A stretch of 63,855 bases of DNA from a virus, in IMG/VR virus record IMGVR_UViG_3300044638_005305, positions 1 through 63,855 of that record. One strand, given 5' to 3'. Shown in pieces: positions 15,097-25,089 of this stretch. The notes beneath the pieces were generated by a model, which saw nothing but the letters and a program-made list of their open reading frames with translations, was not told the origin of the DNA and did no database searches. Position 1 is the stretch's first letter. Each line of letters opens with the position of its first letter. A program made the translations under genes and the position numbers.

Positions 15097-18000
15097 TTAA
15101 TTATTTCTTCGCTCTTTTTTCTTTTCAGCCTTTTCTTTTTGGCGCTCATCCATATTTGATTCCTTTAACCTTTCAAGGTTTTCTTTTGCGTACTTCCTTA
15201 ATATCCTTGCTTTTACTTCTTTCTCTTCATCAGTCTTAGCATTAAAATACTCTTTTGCTTTTCGGCTAAATGATTGGTAGTATCCAGAGCGATTTAATCC
15301 ATACTCATTTATGTAAGCCATAAAATCTTGAACTTCTTTGGAATTGTAAGCAGGGGTTTCTTTAAAAAAGCCTAAATCCGATATTCCAAACTTATTCTTG
15401 CTATTTTCTTTGCCTATGTCGGAAAGCTTTAATGCAGTTGAGCCATAATAAGAAAACTGCCCCTTAATAAAATGGTCTATTTTTCTTGCATCTATCCCAG
15501 ATACCTCTTGCAATGCTTGACCCGCCCTTGATGCGGTTTCCGTATTTCTCATTGCTAAGTTTAAGTTGTTTTCAGCAGGTGGAACTATCGCTTTATCTCT
15601 AAATAAATCATAATTCATTATGTTTTCAGCAACAGCAGGCGCAATAGGTATTAATACGTTTTGGTCAATAGGTATAACACTTTTGCCAACACTACCTAAA
15701 TATCCTTCAAACGCTTTTTCGTTTCCATAAAAGCCCATGCTCATAAGCCTATCTACAAAAGACCCTCCAAGACCTAATTCAAATGGCTTTGGTATAGATG
15801 CCCATTTATTTGTTCCTATCTTAAAGTTCCAAAATAAATCTTTTTGGTGTGATGGTAGCGCTTCGTATTCTTCTGCCGTTTCATCGTCTTTGTGGTTATA
15901 CATCCATAATAACATTTGTGGCAATATTGTGTATGCGAGTAATTTTGCTGTAAATGCTTTCGGGTTTTCTTTCCCTGCTATTGCGCTTCTCCTTAACCCT
16001 TGAACCGCAGCGTTTGAGAATGGGATTACTTGATTAATCCATTTCATTTGATTGCCAATAAGCGCGAAGTCCATCAAATCCCTTGACTGATAAGCTGCAT
16101 AGATAGATGCGTTATAATCATCCATCCCTTCATTTTTCGCTTTTTTAAAGGCAGCCCTATACTCTGCTACTCTATTTATAGATTCGGACTTAGAAAGCAA
16201 GTCCTTGTAAGATTGCCAACCTTTTTTGAAAGCATCACCATCAAGCAAAACAAACTTTTTGTTCTTTGATATATCGTGCATTGTTTGCTCCAAAAGTTCG
16301 TAATAATTTTCTTTTGAGTTTAGATAGTGACCTGCATTTAAACCTCCTGCAAAAGCTACATCGCTCACATCTTGCTTGTCGCCCGTAAGTTCTTTTACGC
16401 CACTACCCACCCTTGATTTAAGTATTCTTTCTTGAAAATCCCTAACAACGTTTCTTGCAGCAAATACTGGAAAGTGGGTAACTGTCCATCTAAGAGTTTT
16501 TGGGAATGCTGTAATTACAGGATGAAACTTAAACCCTTCTTCATTTAAACCTTTAATAGCATTGTAAATATCTTCTTGGAAAATCCAATGCTCTGGCTTC
16601 CCGTCTATAAAAATTGTAACAGAATTTTTATCACCTTGCTTTCCCTGAACGCCTATATCTGATAGTCTATTTGGCTCTCCATCGTGCATTTTTCTATTTC
16701 CAATAATCATGTTTCTAAAAGCAGCCAACACTTCATTTCTATCTGCTTCTTTCATTGATTTATTAAGCGAATCAAAAAGATTTAGATAAACATTATCAAT
16801 TTCTTTTGACGACCCTTTCACCTTGTTTATTGGCTCGCCTTTGCTTCCTAATCTTCCGCCTTTTGTATTTAATTCAATTTCTCTACCCGGCTCTGTTTCC
16901 ATTATCCTATTCATGGCTACATACTGCAAGTTGTTTTGCTTTATGTAATCATAGCCACCTATTAAATTTCCATCAGCATCTTCTATTTTTTGAGCAAGCC
17001 TTCCTTTTTCAACCATATACTTTAATATATCATCGGCAAATTCACGATACCTTTCGGCAGCTTCTTTTATCCTTGCGAGTTTATTTGGGTCGCCATTATT
17101 AAACTCATCTAATGCTTGTTGCGCTACATCTACATCCTTTATCATTCCGCCACCTGCTCCCGAAAGTCCACTTTCTCTACCAAGTTTTTTTGACAATTCA
17201 ACAGTTCTTTCAGCAACCATGTAAGCCATAACATCTTCCATATCTTGCTTAATGGTAGTTTTATCTGTATTATCTAACGGCTCTAAAAGCCAATTAAGAT
17301 TTTTTACTTTCCCATTATTATCCAATAGGACTTTATTTTGCCCATCGCGCATCCCATTCGCTAATACATCTTCAAACTTTGTATTTGCCCCTGCAAGAAG
17401 CCTTGCGCCTATTCTTGGGTCGTCTTTTGGCAAAACATTATCAACGCCTTTCTCATCCATTGCGAATTTAAAAGCCTTGTTAAATGCTTGTAGTGGGTCT
17501 AAGAAATTTTCTGCTAATCGGTCAACCCACGTCATATTAAACTCGCTATTTGTTTCTTTTGAGTTTAGTATTCTGCTTATTAAGCTATCGTTCTTTTTAG
17601 GCTCAAACCTTATATTGGCTTTTACTTTATCTACACTACTGCTACCCATAAATCTTCTAATGTCATTAGAAAATTCAGTTAGCGCTTTCTTGTATTCTTC
17701 GCTTACCTTAGTATTATATAGGTCGAATAATTCAGGCGCTTGAATTTTAGCCTCATTTGGATTTACAAGAAACGCCCTAACCCATTCAGCAAATCCTTCC
17801 ATCATTTCATAAGCCTTTGGATTCGGGTGATTTTTTGGTGGCTTACTTCCAAACGGAGAAAACTTAGCAAGTTCCGCTTCTATTGTTGGTGTAGGATTTT
17901 GAACTACATCCTTTAATACACCAAATAAGTCATCTATTGAATGCCCTATTTCGTGAGCCGTTACGTCTAAATCCCCATTGTATTTTATCTTAACCGCGCT

Positions 18001-19278
18001 ATTCCCCGAATTGTACGTTCCTGCGTATCCCCGTTCTGTTTTAGAGAAAAATAGCCTTTGCTTGATATTTTTAGTAACGTCAAATATTATTTCACTAATC
18101 TTTTTTTTGTTGCCACCTACTATTGGGTCTGTTACAATTCTGCCTGTTTGTGTGTTGGGCTTTGCCCCAGCAACGTCCTCATAAAACTTTTCTTTTGAAC
18201 CCGCAATCCCAACATCGCCTTTTGGCTTTTTGTAAATTGTACCGTCTTTGCCTTTTATTCTTAATGTGCCGTTTTCTAACTCTTCTATAACTACACCTTT
18301 TGTTTCCATGCCAGCGTGTAGGAATACAGCATCTTTGCCTACTACTTCACCTTCTCCAGTTTCCTTGTCAAGTTGTTGCTTCTCGGCTTCGGCTCTTGGC
18401 TCGTTGGATTTTCCGTCTTTTTCTCCGTCTTGTTTTCGTGCTTCTTTAGCACTTTCAACTTCATCATTCTTCTTGCTTTCTGTTCTGCTGTCGGAACTGT
18501 TGTCTTTTTCATATAGTAGTTTTTTGTTTTCTAATTCCTTTTCTGCATCGCTTAACGAATTATAGTAATCATCGTATTCTTTTGCTTGTTTATCAATTTC
18601 TTCTTTTGTTAAAATACCCTCATTGATATTGTTCAATTCATTAGCTACCAATCCCAAGTCTTCATCTTCTATTTTAGATAAATCGTCTTGGTCTAATTCG
18701 TACCTTTCTGCCATTTCAGCTTCTTGTTGGGCAATTATCCTATCTTCTCTATTAGAAAATACTTTGCCGTTTACGCTCATGCTTTCTTTCAGATTTGTAG
18801 ATAAATCTGATGGTGTGGTGTTTCGGTTTATTACATCAATAATCTCATCACGAATAGCACTATCTTCTAAATTGTCTCCGCCAAAATCATTCGCCCAATC
18901 TTCTTTAAATGTTTGAATCAAATCGTCCATTGTTGGCGCATCTGATGTGTGCATCCATATCCTTTTCCTCCATTCAGTAAGTCCCCTTATGCTTTCATCG
19001 TACCTACTTTTGCCTTTAAATCCAGTTTCATCGGTTAAGGACTTTGTTTGAATTTTACCACCACCTAAGAAATATTGCATGATAAGTTCGCGCATAGTAA
19101 GCGGTTCAGCTTTTAGCAACTCACTTCTTTCAAACTTATCTTGTGCTTTTGATTTAAGAACGGGCTTTACTTTTTTGTAAAGTTTATCATCCTCCAATAT
19201 CCGTTGCTTTAATTCAGCATCGGTTATCTCACGAATCTTCTTTCCGTTAGCATCTATTTCGTAGGTCTTACAAGCCAT
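15097..19278 (-). CDS. Giant polyvalent virion protein with zincin motif and LPD38-like region
   Basis: 1393 residues. A long Glu/Lys-rich N-terminal part (about 150-330) is followed by a metallopeptidase motif HEIGH at 442-446 in DVTAHEIGHSIDDLFG. The region from about 925 to 1330 (FPVFAARNVVRDF... FSNAAVQGLRRS... ENIMNYDLF) resembles the LPD38 large polyvalent domain of phage ejected proteins. Such proteins are packaged and injected with DNA, and may cleave or protect against host factors. The gene starts as TAATG on the ferritin stop. HEIGH is seen; the ejected role is inferred from family and position. Confidence 0.75.
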   Translation of the reverse strand: MACKTYEIDANGKKIREITDAELKQRILEDDKLYKKVKPVLKSKAQDKFERSELLKAEPLTMRELIMQYFLGGGKIQTKSLTDETGFKGKSRYDESIRGLTEWRKRIWMHTSDAPTMDDLIQTFKEDWANDFGGDNLEDSAIRDEIIDVINRNTTPSDLSTNLKESMSVNGKVFSNREDRIIAQQEAEMAERYELDQDDLSKIEDEDLGLVANELNNINEGILTKEEIDKQAKEYDDYYNSLSDAEKELENKKLLYEKDNSSDSRTESKKNDEVESAKEARKQDGEKDGKSNEPRAEAEKQQLDKETGEGEVVGKDAVFLHAGMETKGVVIEELENGTLRIKGKDGTIYKKPKGDVGIAGSKEKFYEDVAGAKPNTQTGRIVTDPIVGGNKKKISEIIFDVTKNIKQRLFFSKTERGYAGTYNSGNSAVKIKYNGDLDVTAHEIGHSIDDLFGVLKDVVQNPTPTIEAELAKFSPFGSKPPKNHPNPKAYEMMEGFAEWVRAFLVNPNEAKIQAPELFDLYNTKVSEEYKKALTEFSNDIRRFMGSSSVDKVKANIRFEPKKNDSLISRILNSKETNSEFNMTWVDRLAENFLDPLQAFNKAFKFAMDEKGVDNVLPKDDPRIGARLLAGANTKFEDVLANGMRDGQNKVLLDNNGKVKNLNWLLEPLDNTDKTTIKQDMEDVMAYMVAERTVELSKKLGRESGLSGAGGGMIKDVDVAQQALDEFNNGDPNKLARIKEAAERYREFADDILKYMVEKGRLAQKIEDADGNLIGGYDYIKQNNLQYVAMNRIMETEPGREIELNTKGGRLGSKGEPINKVKGSSKEIDNVYLNLFDSLNKSMKEADRNEVLAAFRNMIIGNRKMHDGEPNRLSDIGVQGKQGDKNSVTIFIDGKPEHWIFQEDIYNAIKGLNEEGFKFHPVITAFPKTLRWTVTHFPVFAARNVVRDFQERILKSRVGSGVKELTGDKQDVSDVAFAGGLNAGHYLNSKENYYELLEQTMHDISKNKKFVLLDGDAFKKGWQSYKDLLSKSESINRVAEYRAAFKKAKNEGMDDYNASIYAAYQSRDLMDFALIGNQMKWINQVIPFSNAAVQGLRRSAIAGKENPKAFTAKLLAYTILPQMLLWMYNHKDDETAEEYEALPSHQKDLFWNFKIGTNKWASIPKPFELGLGGSFVDRLMSMGFYGNEKAFEGYLGSVGKSVIPIDQNVLIPIAPAVAENIMNYDLFRDKAIVPPAENNLNLAMRNTETASRAGQALQEVSGIDARKIDHFIKGQFSYYGSTALKLSDIGKENSKNKFGISDLGFFKETPAYNSKEVQDFMAYINEYGLNRSGYYQSFSRKAKEYFNAKTDEEKEVKARILRKYAKENLERLKESNMDERQKEKAEKKKERRNN

Positions 19279-19769
19279 TATTTACCCATTTCTTGTTCTA
19301 TTAATAGTATTCCGCATGAATCGTCAGATACAAGTTCTAATCGCGTTAAAAGGTCGCCATATTCGCCAACGGTCTTACGCTGTACTTCCACATAGAACAT
19401 CAAGTGCTGTAAGATTTCTGCATACTCTTGACCCTCTTCTTTAGCCATTTCTCTGTAATACTCCAATAAATCAAGTTCGGTTTCATAGGCAATATCCAAT
19501 GCTTGTTTTAACGACTTGACTTTTTCTGTCATGCCCGGCACTTGCGGTATGCTAATCGTAACGCCCATGTCATTCAAAAAGTCTATGTGCTTTTCAAAAT
19601 GAGATTGCTCTTCGGGAATTTCAGCAAGGAAAAACTTTTGCGCACCGAAATAACCTAACCCTTGCATTTGTGAAGCAAGGTGGCGATATGTTTGAGCGTG
19701 TAGCAATTCGTACTTACAAGCCTTTTCAAACTTCTGTACACAAGCGGAATCTAATAATGGCTTTTTCAT
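19278..19769 (-). CDS. Ferritin (FtnA-like) in the virion operon
   Basis: 163 residues, the usual ferritin length. Four-helix ferroxidase ligands align with E. coli FtnA: Glu21 (KYELLHAQTY), Glu54 and His57 (PEEQSHFEKH), Glu98 (YETELDLLEYY) and Gln130 (FYVEVQRK). The extra third-site glutamates of FtnA near the end of the fourth helix are not conserved. The family oxidises Fe(II) and stores iron in a 24-mer. Start at 19769 was chosen because its ATG shares a base with the preceding stop (TAATG); the same coupling joins it to the 1393-aa gene. A virion-associated or infection-time iron role is inferred. Confidence 0.9.
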   Translation of the reverse strand: MKKPLLDSACVQKFEKACKYELLHAQTYRHLASQMQGLGYFGAQKFFLAEIPEEQSHFEKHIDFLNDMGVTISIPQVPGMTEKVKSLKQALDIAYETELDLLEYYREMAKEEGQEYAEILQHLMFYVEVQRKTVGEYGDLLTRLELVSDDSCGILLIEQEMGK

Positions 19770-22700
19770 TAACATTCAATTTTTAAGTTAGTTATTTTTT
19801 TCTCGTCTATGAGTTGGGTAATCCGTTGCTTCATGGCATCAAAGTTATCAATTATTTCTCTAACTCTTTCAGCTTTTTCGGGATTAGCTTTGGCGTAGTC
19901 TTCAAGGACTTTATCTTGCTTAGATGCGCCTTTGGTTTCTTCGTAGGTTTGGAATACCGATTTTTCTTTCGGTGGTTCTATATTTTCAACTTCTGCCTTT
20001 TCTGCAACTATGGGAGTTTCGGGTTTTACTATTTGAGATACATCAAACACAACGGCAATATCAGATAATTCGGTATCATTCCCTTTTTCATCAAAAGAAA
20101 CTGAATCATATACGTTTTTAATTATAACACCATCGTGTCCTTCTTTTTTTGCTTGCTTTATAATTTTAGTCAATTCTATATTTTCCGCATAATCTTCATT
20201 TGCATCATAAACAAATGGATTTTTCATTTTTAATTTAACCTTAAATTGTTTGCCGATTTCAATGTAAGGCTCAAATTTTACACCTCTTTGCTGTAAATAT
20301 TTTTGCAATTTTTCGACATATTTATTCCTGTCGGGATAAAAACCTTGCGAATCTTCTTTAATATCATCTATTATATCATTTACTATATCTTTCTTATTAT
20401 AGCCTTCGTAATAAGACTTACTACGACCATGTAGTATTTTTTCAGAAAGCGAAATTAACTCTTCCGTTGTTAATTTATCTAATTGCTTTTCGGCTTCATT
20501 TATATTAGGATTGTCATATTTAGCTTGTTTACGATAACTTTCTGCTACATTTTTATTGTTTGAAAAAAATACTCCCTCTTTTGCTGATTCGGCATTAGTG
20601 TTCTTTCCAAGATTAGCCATGTCGAAATCTTCAAACTCAAAAGGCGTGCTATGATAAAAATCTATTTCCTTTCCTTTTTCATCTTTAACTATGGGAGTTT
20701 TGGGTGTTTGTTCTTTAGATAGTAGGGATTCTGCGGATTTAGCATTAACCATTTTTACCGTATTGTTTTTAGTAAAATGATTACTTAAACTTTGCTCTGT
20801 TGCATCTTCAACTATCTTGCCATTGATAATAGGGAAATACCCATTGTTCAAAAGCTCATAAGCTCTTCTCTCGCTTACTATTACGCTTCTGCCAATGTCG
20901 GATTTCTCTAATGTTTTTTTTGGAGATATTAAAAGTATGTTTGTGACGTAATTTTTATTGGCAATTCCGCTATCAGTAAACTCAACGCCTTCATAGCCTT
21001 GTTTTTTTAATTCGGAGTATAACTTCTTTACATTTTCTTCGCCTATGTAACTGTCTTCAAATCTTGGGTCAACTAATTCATGTATCATGTATTCATCAGG
21101 ATAGCCCATATCCTCCAATATTCCCCTCGCTACTTCCTCTTTGGCTATTTTTGACAAGTCTAATTTTGCGATAGAAACATGACCTTCGTTACCCTTTGAA
21201 TACGCAATAGCCTCCGATTCGGATTGTGTAACGAAAAAAGGTTCGTTTTCTGAAATAGAGTTTAAATCCGTAACACTTCCCCCATGATAAACCGTACTCT
21301 CTACCGAACCTAAAGCATCAGCTTCCTCCACTACTTCTGGCGCTACTTCATCAACTTTTACTTCGGTGTCTGCCTTTAGCTTTGATTCTATTTCATCTTT
21401 ATTATTTTTATAGAACTGCAAGTCTTCTGCTTCTGTAAACTTTTCCCCCGATTTCATTCTGTTTACAAATGAATCAATATCGTTTTTTTCTTTTTTAGGT
21501 TTAGGCTGTTTTACAAATTCTTCTTTTGTTGCATCCCATTTCTTTACTTCTCCGTCAAAAGAAATATAAAGTTGCCCATCTTTTAATTCACTCGCATTCT
21601 TACCTCCGCTATCTACATACTTGTTTGGAAATGGTATAGGTACTTGCTTCCTCGCTTCGTTTAATTCAGCTTCGATAAACGGCTTCGCCATATCATCCGC
21701 TTCTTTCAGTTTCAATTCAAGCGCAGAAATATTAGCTACCTTATCCACCATATCCACATCATTCACTACTTCGGGTGGCAAATTGTTTATAGCATCAATT
21801 CTTGGTTGTATAGCTGATGCAAGTCTTTCTCCTTGTGCTGCATCTACCGCACCTTTCATTACTGCATCAGAAATAGCGCTTTTAATCGTTACGCCTTTAT
21901 CCTCTTTTATGGAACTATCAATTAGCTTTTTAACTACTTTTATTTGAGATAGGGATGTCATTCCAACTCCCATTGCCAAAGTCAAAGCGCCAGTTTCTAA
22001 TAGTTGTTTTTTGTAGTCTTCTGCTGTATAGTCTTGAACTCCCAAATAATCATCAGTTCCCATTTGAGTTAAAGTAGTCAGCATTTCGCCACCTACTTCT
22101 TTCCCCATATCAATACCAATTTCCCTTAATCCTTGCGCTGCTGTTTTTTCAGCCAATTCTTTTGCCATTTGCTTTGCTGCGCCCTCTCCTGCTTGTTTAG
22201 CCGTTTCTTTTACCGCACCTCTTAATAAACCTTTTGCTATATTGAAGTTTTTAGAAAACACGCCAAATGTAGGCATTGTGCTAAATGCTGATTCTGCTGC
22301 GCCATAGGCTGTCGCCCTTGCTATTTTTTGCCTATTAGTCAAGTCTAAATCATCGCTACCTGCAAATTCAGAACTTGCGCCTACTGCTGCTAGTGTACCT
22401 AATGATGGCACAAGTCCTGCGCCTTGCGTTGCTGCAATCGAAGCCATGTAAGCTAATGATTCGGCAAACATATTAGCAGTCATTGATGATGCGTTTCCTA
22501 TGTTCCCATTTTTCACTTCATCTATAAATCCACCCTCATAGGCTCTAATTTTATCCCTTTCTTTGACAGCCATATCTTTCAATTTGTCCGCGCCAACTTC
22601 TGCCACAAACTCTGATGGGGATTTTTTCATGTCTTCAAATCCGGGTATTGTACGCATTAAATTTGCTGCATAGCTTTCTATACCTACTAATCCTGCTGCT

Positions 22701-23413
22701 AAATCCGTTGCTCCTGCCTTTAAGCTATTCCACGCATCGCCAACTCTTGTTCCCGCGTTTTTCTGTCTTTCAATTAAAAGGTTTAGTGATTCATCTTCTT
22801 TGGGTACAACAACTTCTGTTTGTCCGTTTTGCAACTTATCTACAAACTCGTCATCAAAAAGCATTTTATTGAGTTGGTCTGGTCTTACAGAAACTCCATC
22901 CACCTGATATTGCCCTGCTTGTGTTGCGCCCGTTGCACTTCTTGTTATATCGTTCAGGTCGCCCATCAAAGGCGCTTTGGGTAGGTTTATAGCAGCGTGC
23001 GTTCCTCTATCTCTCATTTCCTGCTGATTAGCAATAGGAACTTTAGATGTTTGAACAGCCATATCCTGCAAGTCGCTCATTAAGGGAGCTTTGCCAAAAT
23101 TGTCAATTTCCCTTTCTTTGGAAATGGCTATATCTGTTTGTGGCTGATTAGTCGCTTTTGTGCCACTCGTTTCGGTAGGCTGCAATTGCTGCCCTACACC
23201 CTGCATGGCACGCCCTAATAAATTTGCGCCACCATCTGCCGTTTGGGATTCTGATGGTGTAGTAGGCGCTTTTGCTTGACTTTTTTTTTTAATAAAATCA
23301 GTAGTGAATGATTCGATGTCTGTATCGCTTGCGCCCGCATCAATCATTTCAGATAAAAAAGAGTTCAACTCCTTATCGTCTTGCTCGCTTAGTTTTATTT
23401 GTTCGTTTGCCAT
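19769..23413 (-). CDS. Giant virion protein with two ADP-ribosyltransferase-like domains
   Basis: 1214 residues. A Gln/Thr-rich N-terminus leads to an Ala/Gly-rich amphipathic region (about 300-500) typical of ejected proteins that interact with membranes. Two related modules follow: about 700-860 (STVYHGGSVTDL... FFVTQSESEAIAYS... GYEGVEF) and about 905-1150 (IDFYHSTPFEFEDF... GVFFSNNKNVAESY... GHDGVIIKN). The Tyr-His-(Gly/Ser)-(Gly/Thr), phi-phi-(T/S)xxxxxA and G-x-(D/E)-G-V patterns match ART-PolyVal type ADP-ribosyltransferases. Injection as an early effector is inferred. Confidence 0.7.
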   Translation of the reverse strand: MANEQIKLSEQDDKELNSFLSEMIDAGASDTDIESFTTDFIKKKSQAKAPTTPSESQTADGGANLLGRAMQGVGQQLQPTETSGTKATNQPQTDIAISKEREIDNFGKAPLMSDLQDMAVQTSKVPIANQQEMRDRGTHAAINLPKAPLMGDLNDITRSATGATQAGQYQVDGVSVRPDQLNKMLFDDEFVDKLQNGQTEVVVPKEDESLNLLIERQKNAGTRVGDAWNSLKAGATDLAAGLVGIESYAANLMRTIPGFEDMKKSPSEFVAEVGADKLKDMAVKERDKIRAYEGGFIDEVKNGNIGNASSMTANMFAESLAYMASIAATQGAGLVPSLGTLAAVGASSEFAGSDDLDLTNRQKIARATAYGAAESAFSTMPTFGVFSKNFNIAKGLLRGAVKETAKQAGEGAAKQMAKELAEKTAAQGLREIGIDMGKEVGGEMLTTLTQMGTDDYLGVQDYTAEDYKKQLLETGALTLAMGVGMTSLSQIKVVKKLIDSSIKEDKGVTIKSAISDAVMKGAVDAAQGERLASAIQPRIDAINNLPPEVVNDVDMVDKVANISALELKLKEADDMAKPFIEAELNEARKQVPIPFPNKYVDSGGKNASELKDGQLYISFDGEVKKWDATKEEFVKQPKPKKEKNDIDSFVNRMKSGEKFTEAEDLQFYKNNKDEIESKLKADTEVKVDEVAPEVVEEADALGSVESTVYHGGSVTDLNSISENEPFFVTQSESEAIAYSKGNEGHVSIAKLDLSKIAKEEVARGILEDMGYPDEYMIHELVDPRFEDSYIGEENVKKLYSELKKQGYEGVEFTDSGIANKNYVTNILLISPKKTLEKSDIGRSVIVSERRAYELLNNGYFPIINGKIVEDATEQSLSNHFTKNNTVKMVNAKSAESLLSKEQTPKTPIVKDEKGKEIDFYHSTPFEFEDFDMANLGKNTNAESAKEGVFFSNNKNVAESYRKQAKYDNPNINEAEKQLDKLTTEELISLSEKILHGRSKSYYEGYNKKDIVNDIIDDIKEDSQGFYPDRNKYVEKLQKYLQQRGVKFEPYIEIGKQFKVKLKMKNPFVYDANEDYAENIELTKIIKQAKKEGHDGVIIKNVYDSVSFDEKGNDTELSDIAVVFDVSQIVKPETPIVAEKAEVENIEPPKEKSVFQTYEETKGASKQDKVLEDYAKANPEKAERVREIIDNFDAMKQRITQLIDEKKITNLKIEC

Positions 23414-23414
23414 A

Positions 23415-25079
23415 TTAAGGTAGTGGTGGCAAGTTTGCCTTTTTTCTAATTGCGTTTATTTTAGCTTTTTTCTCTGCATCTGCTTGGCTTGTTCCCGTAT
23501 TTGCTTTTGGCGCTGCTTGTGTTGCGCCCTTGTTTATCGTTGGCGCTGCTGTGCCTTTTGCCGTTTGCGGAGTGTTGCCTTGATAAGCATCTCTTTTTTT
23601 CCAAAAATCAGCATAATTTAGCTTGTACTTATTTGCTGTTGCTATGTTATCAACTACGCCTTGTGTTAATGGCTTCCATACAGTAGGCGATTGTAATGCT
23701 TCACTTGGTATCGCATCAGGAGCATATCCTGAATTTACGACTGATTCCGTTGAAGCGTAATATGGCTTGTAAATTGTTTGTCCATTCTTATCTGTACCAT
23801 CAGGCAAATACCTTACACCCAATACTACATTTTTGTAGTTCTTTACTTCTTTTTTAGGTGTGCCATTATCATTCATCAAAGGTATTCCATTTTGAAACAC
23901 TGGTTGTTCTACGCCTGCTGTTCCCATAAATGTACCATCAAGAGCATTTGATTCATAACCTTTAACCAAAGGCGACATTGGCATATTCACATTTGGTAGC
24001 ATTGTAGGAATAACGCCACCAATTTTACTCAAATCTCCATTTAGGGTATTTACCAACTGCTGGTATTTATACTCATCTTCCTCATGCTGAATATCATATC
24101 CTGCGCGTTTTAATGCAATACCTCTATTCAACTTGTCTTGACCGCTTTCAGCAAGCTCCCTTAGCGTTTCTTCTTCTCCACTTTTGTATGCTTTCGCTTG
24201 GTCACGCGCAAACAATTTCATAGGACTTACTTGTGGCATATCGGGATTCTGCGCTGCTTGTGCGTTATACTTGTCCGCAAGTACTTGGTATCTTGATACT
24301 TCTTCGGGCGCAATTCTATTGTAAGCATCCTCTACACTTGGCTTTAATTTAGGACTTGAAAGCATCATGTCTGCTGCATTTTCTAAGTCTTGTGGATTGT
24401 ACCCCTTTTTTATTACTTGGAAATATCTGCCATTTATTAGTCTTGTATCTCCAATGCTTGTTTCTTTTGATGGCTTAACTTCTTTTGTGGCTTCTCTGAT
24501 AGCTTCCATTATATCAGGCGTGGCTGAATGTAGCAATTGAACGCCAACCCTTTTGTTTCTTGCTGTTGGGTCAAGCCATAGTTTAGACGCTTCGTTGTAT
24601 TTTTCTTGGTTATATTTTGATGGGTTATCCAACAACTCTTTTTGCGCTGCTGCCCATAATTTCTTTTGCTCTGCCGATTGTTCGGCTTCAAGTTTTAACG
24701 CAGCCTTTCTGCCCTCTAATTGATTAAGCCTTTTTGCTGCATCAAGCGAAGTAAGGTCGCCATTGAAATCACTCATTATTTTTCCATACTCATCAACAAG
24801 TCCTTTGGTTTGCTCTTGAAAATACGGAACGTCAGGGTCAAATACTCCTTTTGTGTCAAGGTTTATACCATCAATAGCAGATAACTCTTTTGCTACTTGC
24901 TCTTTTCTTTTTGCAGCCTCTTGTTCGCCTCTTAATCTTGCATTGTTTTGTAGCGCTTGGAAAAGCATTTGCGCACCCGTATTGTCGGGTTTGTCAAATA
25001 TAACAGCGCCAACACCATTTCCTGTGCCACCTGTTTCACCTCCTAAATATCCTGCTTGTCCGCTTACTATTTGTGCCAT
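23415..25079 (-). CDS. Internal virion protein
   Basis: 554 residues (MAQIVSGQAGYLGGETGGTG...). Early charged helical stretch (ARLRGEQEAAKRKEQVAKEL), and a C-terminal Ala/Thr/Lys-rich tail. No enzyme motif seen. Its place between the short Ala/Gln-rich protein and the giant ejected proteins suits an internal or ejection-channel protein. Function inferred from synteny alone. Confidence 0.6.
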   Translation of the reverse strand: MAQIVSGQAGYLGGETGGTGNGVGAVIFDKPDNTGAQMLFQALQNNARLRGEQEAAKRKEQVAKELSAIDGINLDTKGVFDPDVPYFQEQTKGLVDEYGKIMSDFNGDLTSLDAAKRLNQLEGRKAALKLEAEQSAEQKKLWAAAQKELLDNPSKYNQEKYNEASKLWLDPTARNKRVGVQLLHSATPDIMEAIREATKEVKPSKETSIGDTRLINGRYFQVIKKGYNPQDLENAADMMLSSPKLKPSVEDAYNRIAPEEVSRYQVLADKYNAQAAQNPDMPQVSPMKLFARDQAKAYKSGEEETLRELAESGQDKLNRGIALKRAGYDIQHEEDEYKYQQLVNTLNGDLSKIGGVIPTMLPNVNMPMSPLVKGYESNALDGTFMGTAGVEQPVFQNGIPLMNDNGTPKKEVKNYKNVVLGVRYLPDGTDKNGQTIYKPYYASTESVVNSGYAPDAIPSEALQSPTVWKPLTQGVVDNIATANKYKLNYADFWKKRDAYQGNTPQTAKGTAAPTINKGATQAAPKANTGTSQADAEKKAKINAIRKKANLPPLP

Positions 25080-25089
25080 TGATTATGTT

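Noticed and set aside
17252-18916. Long plus-strand open frames opposite the giant gene
   Set aside because: They are antisense shadows of the 1393-aa gene with hydrophobic low-complexity translation and no start context.
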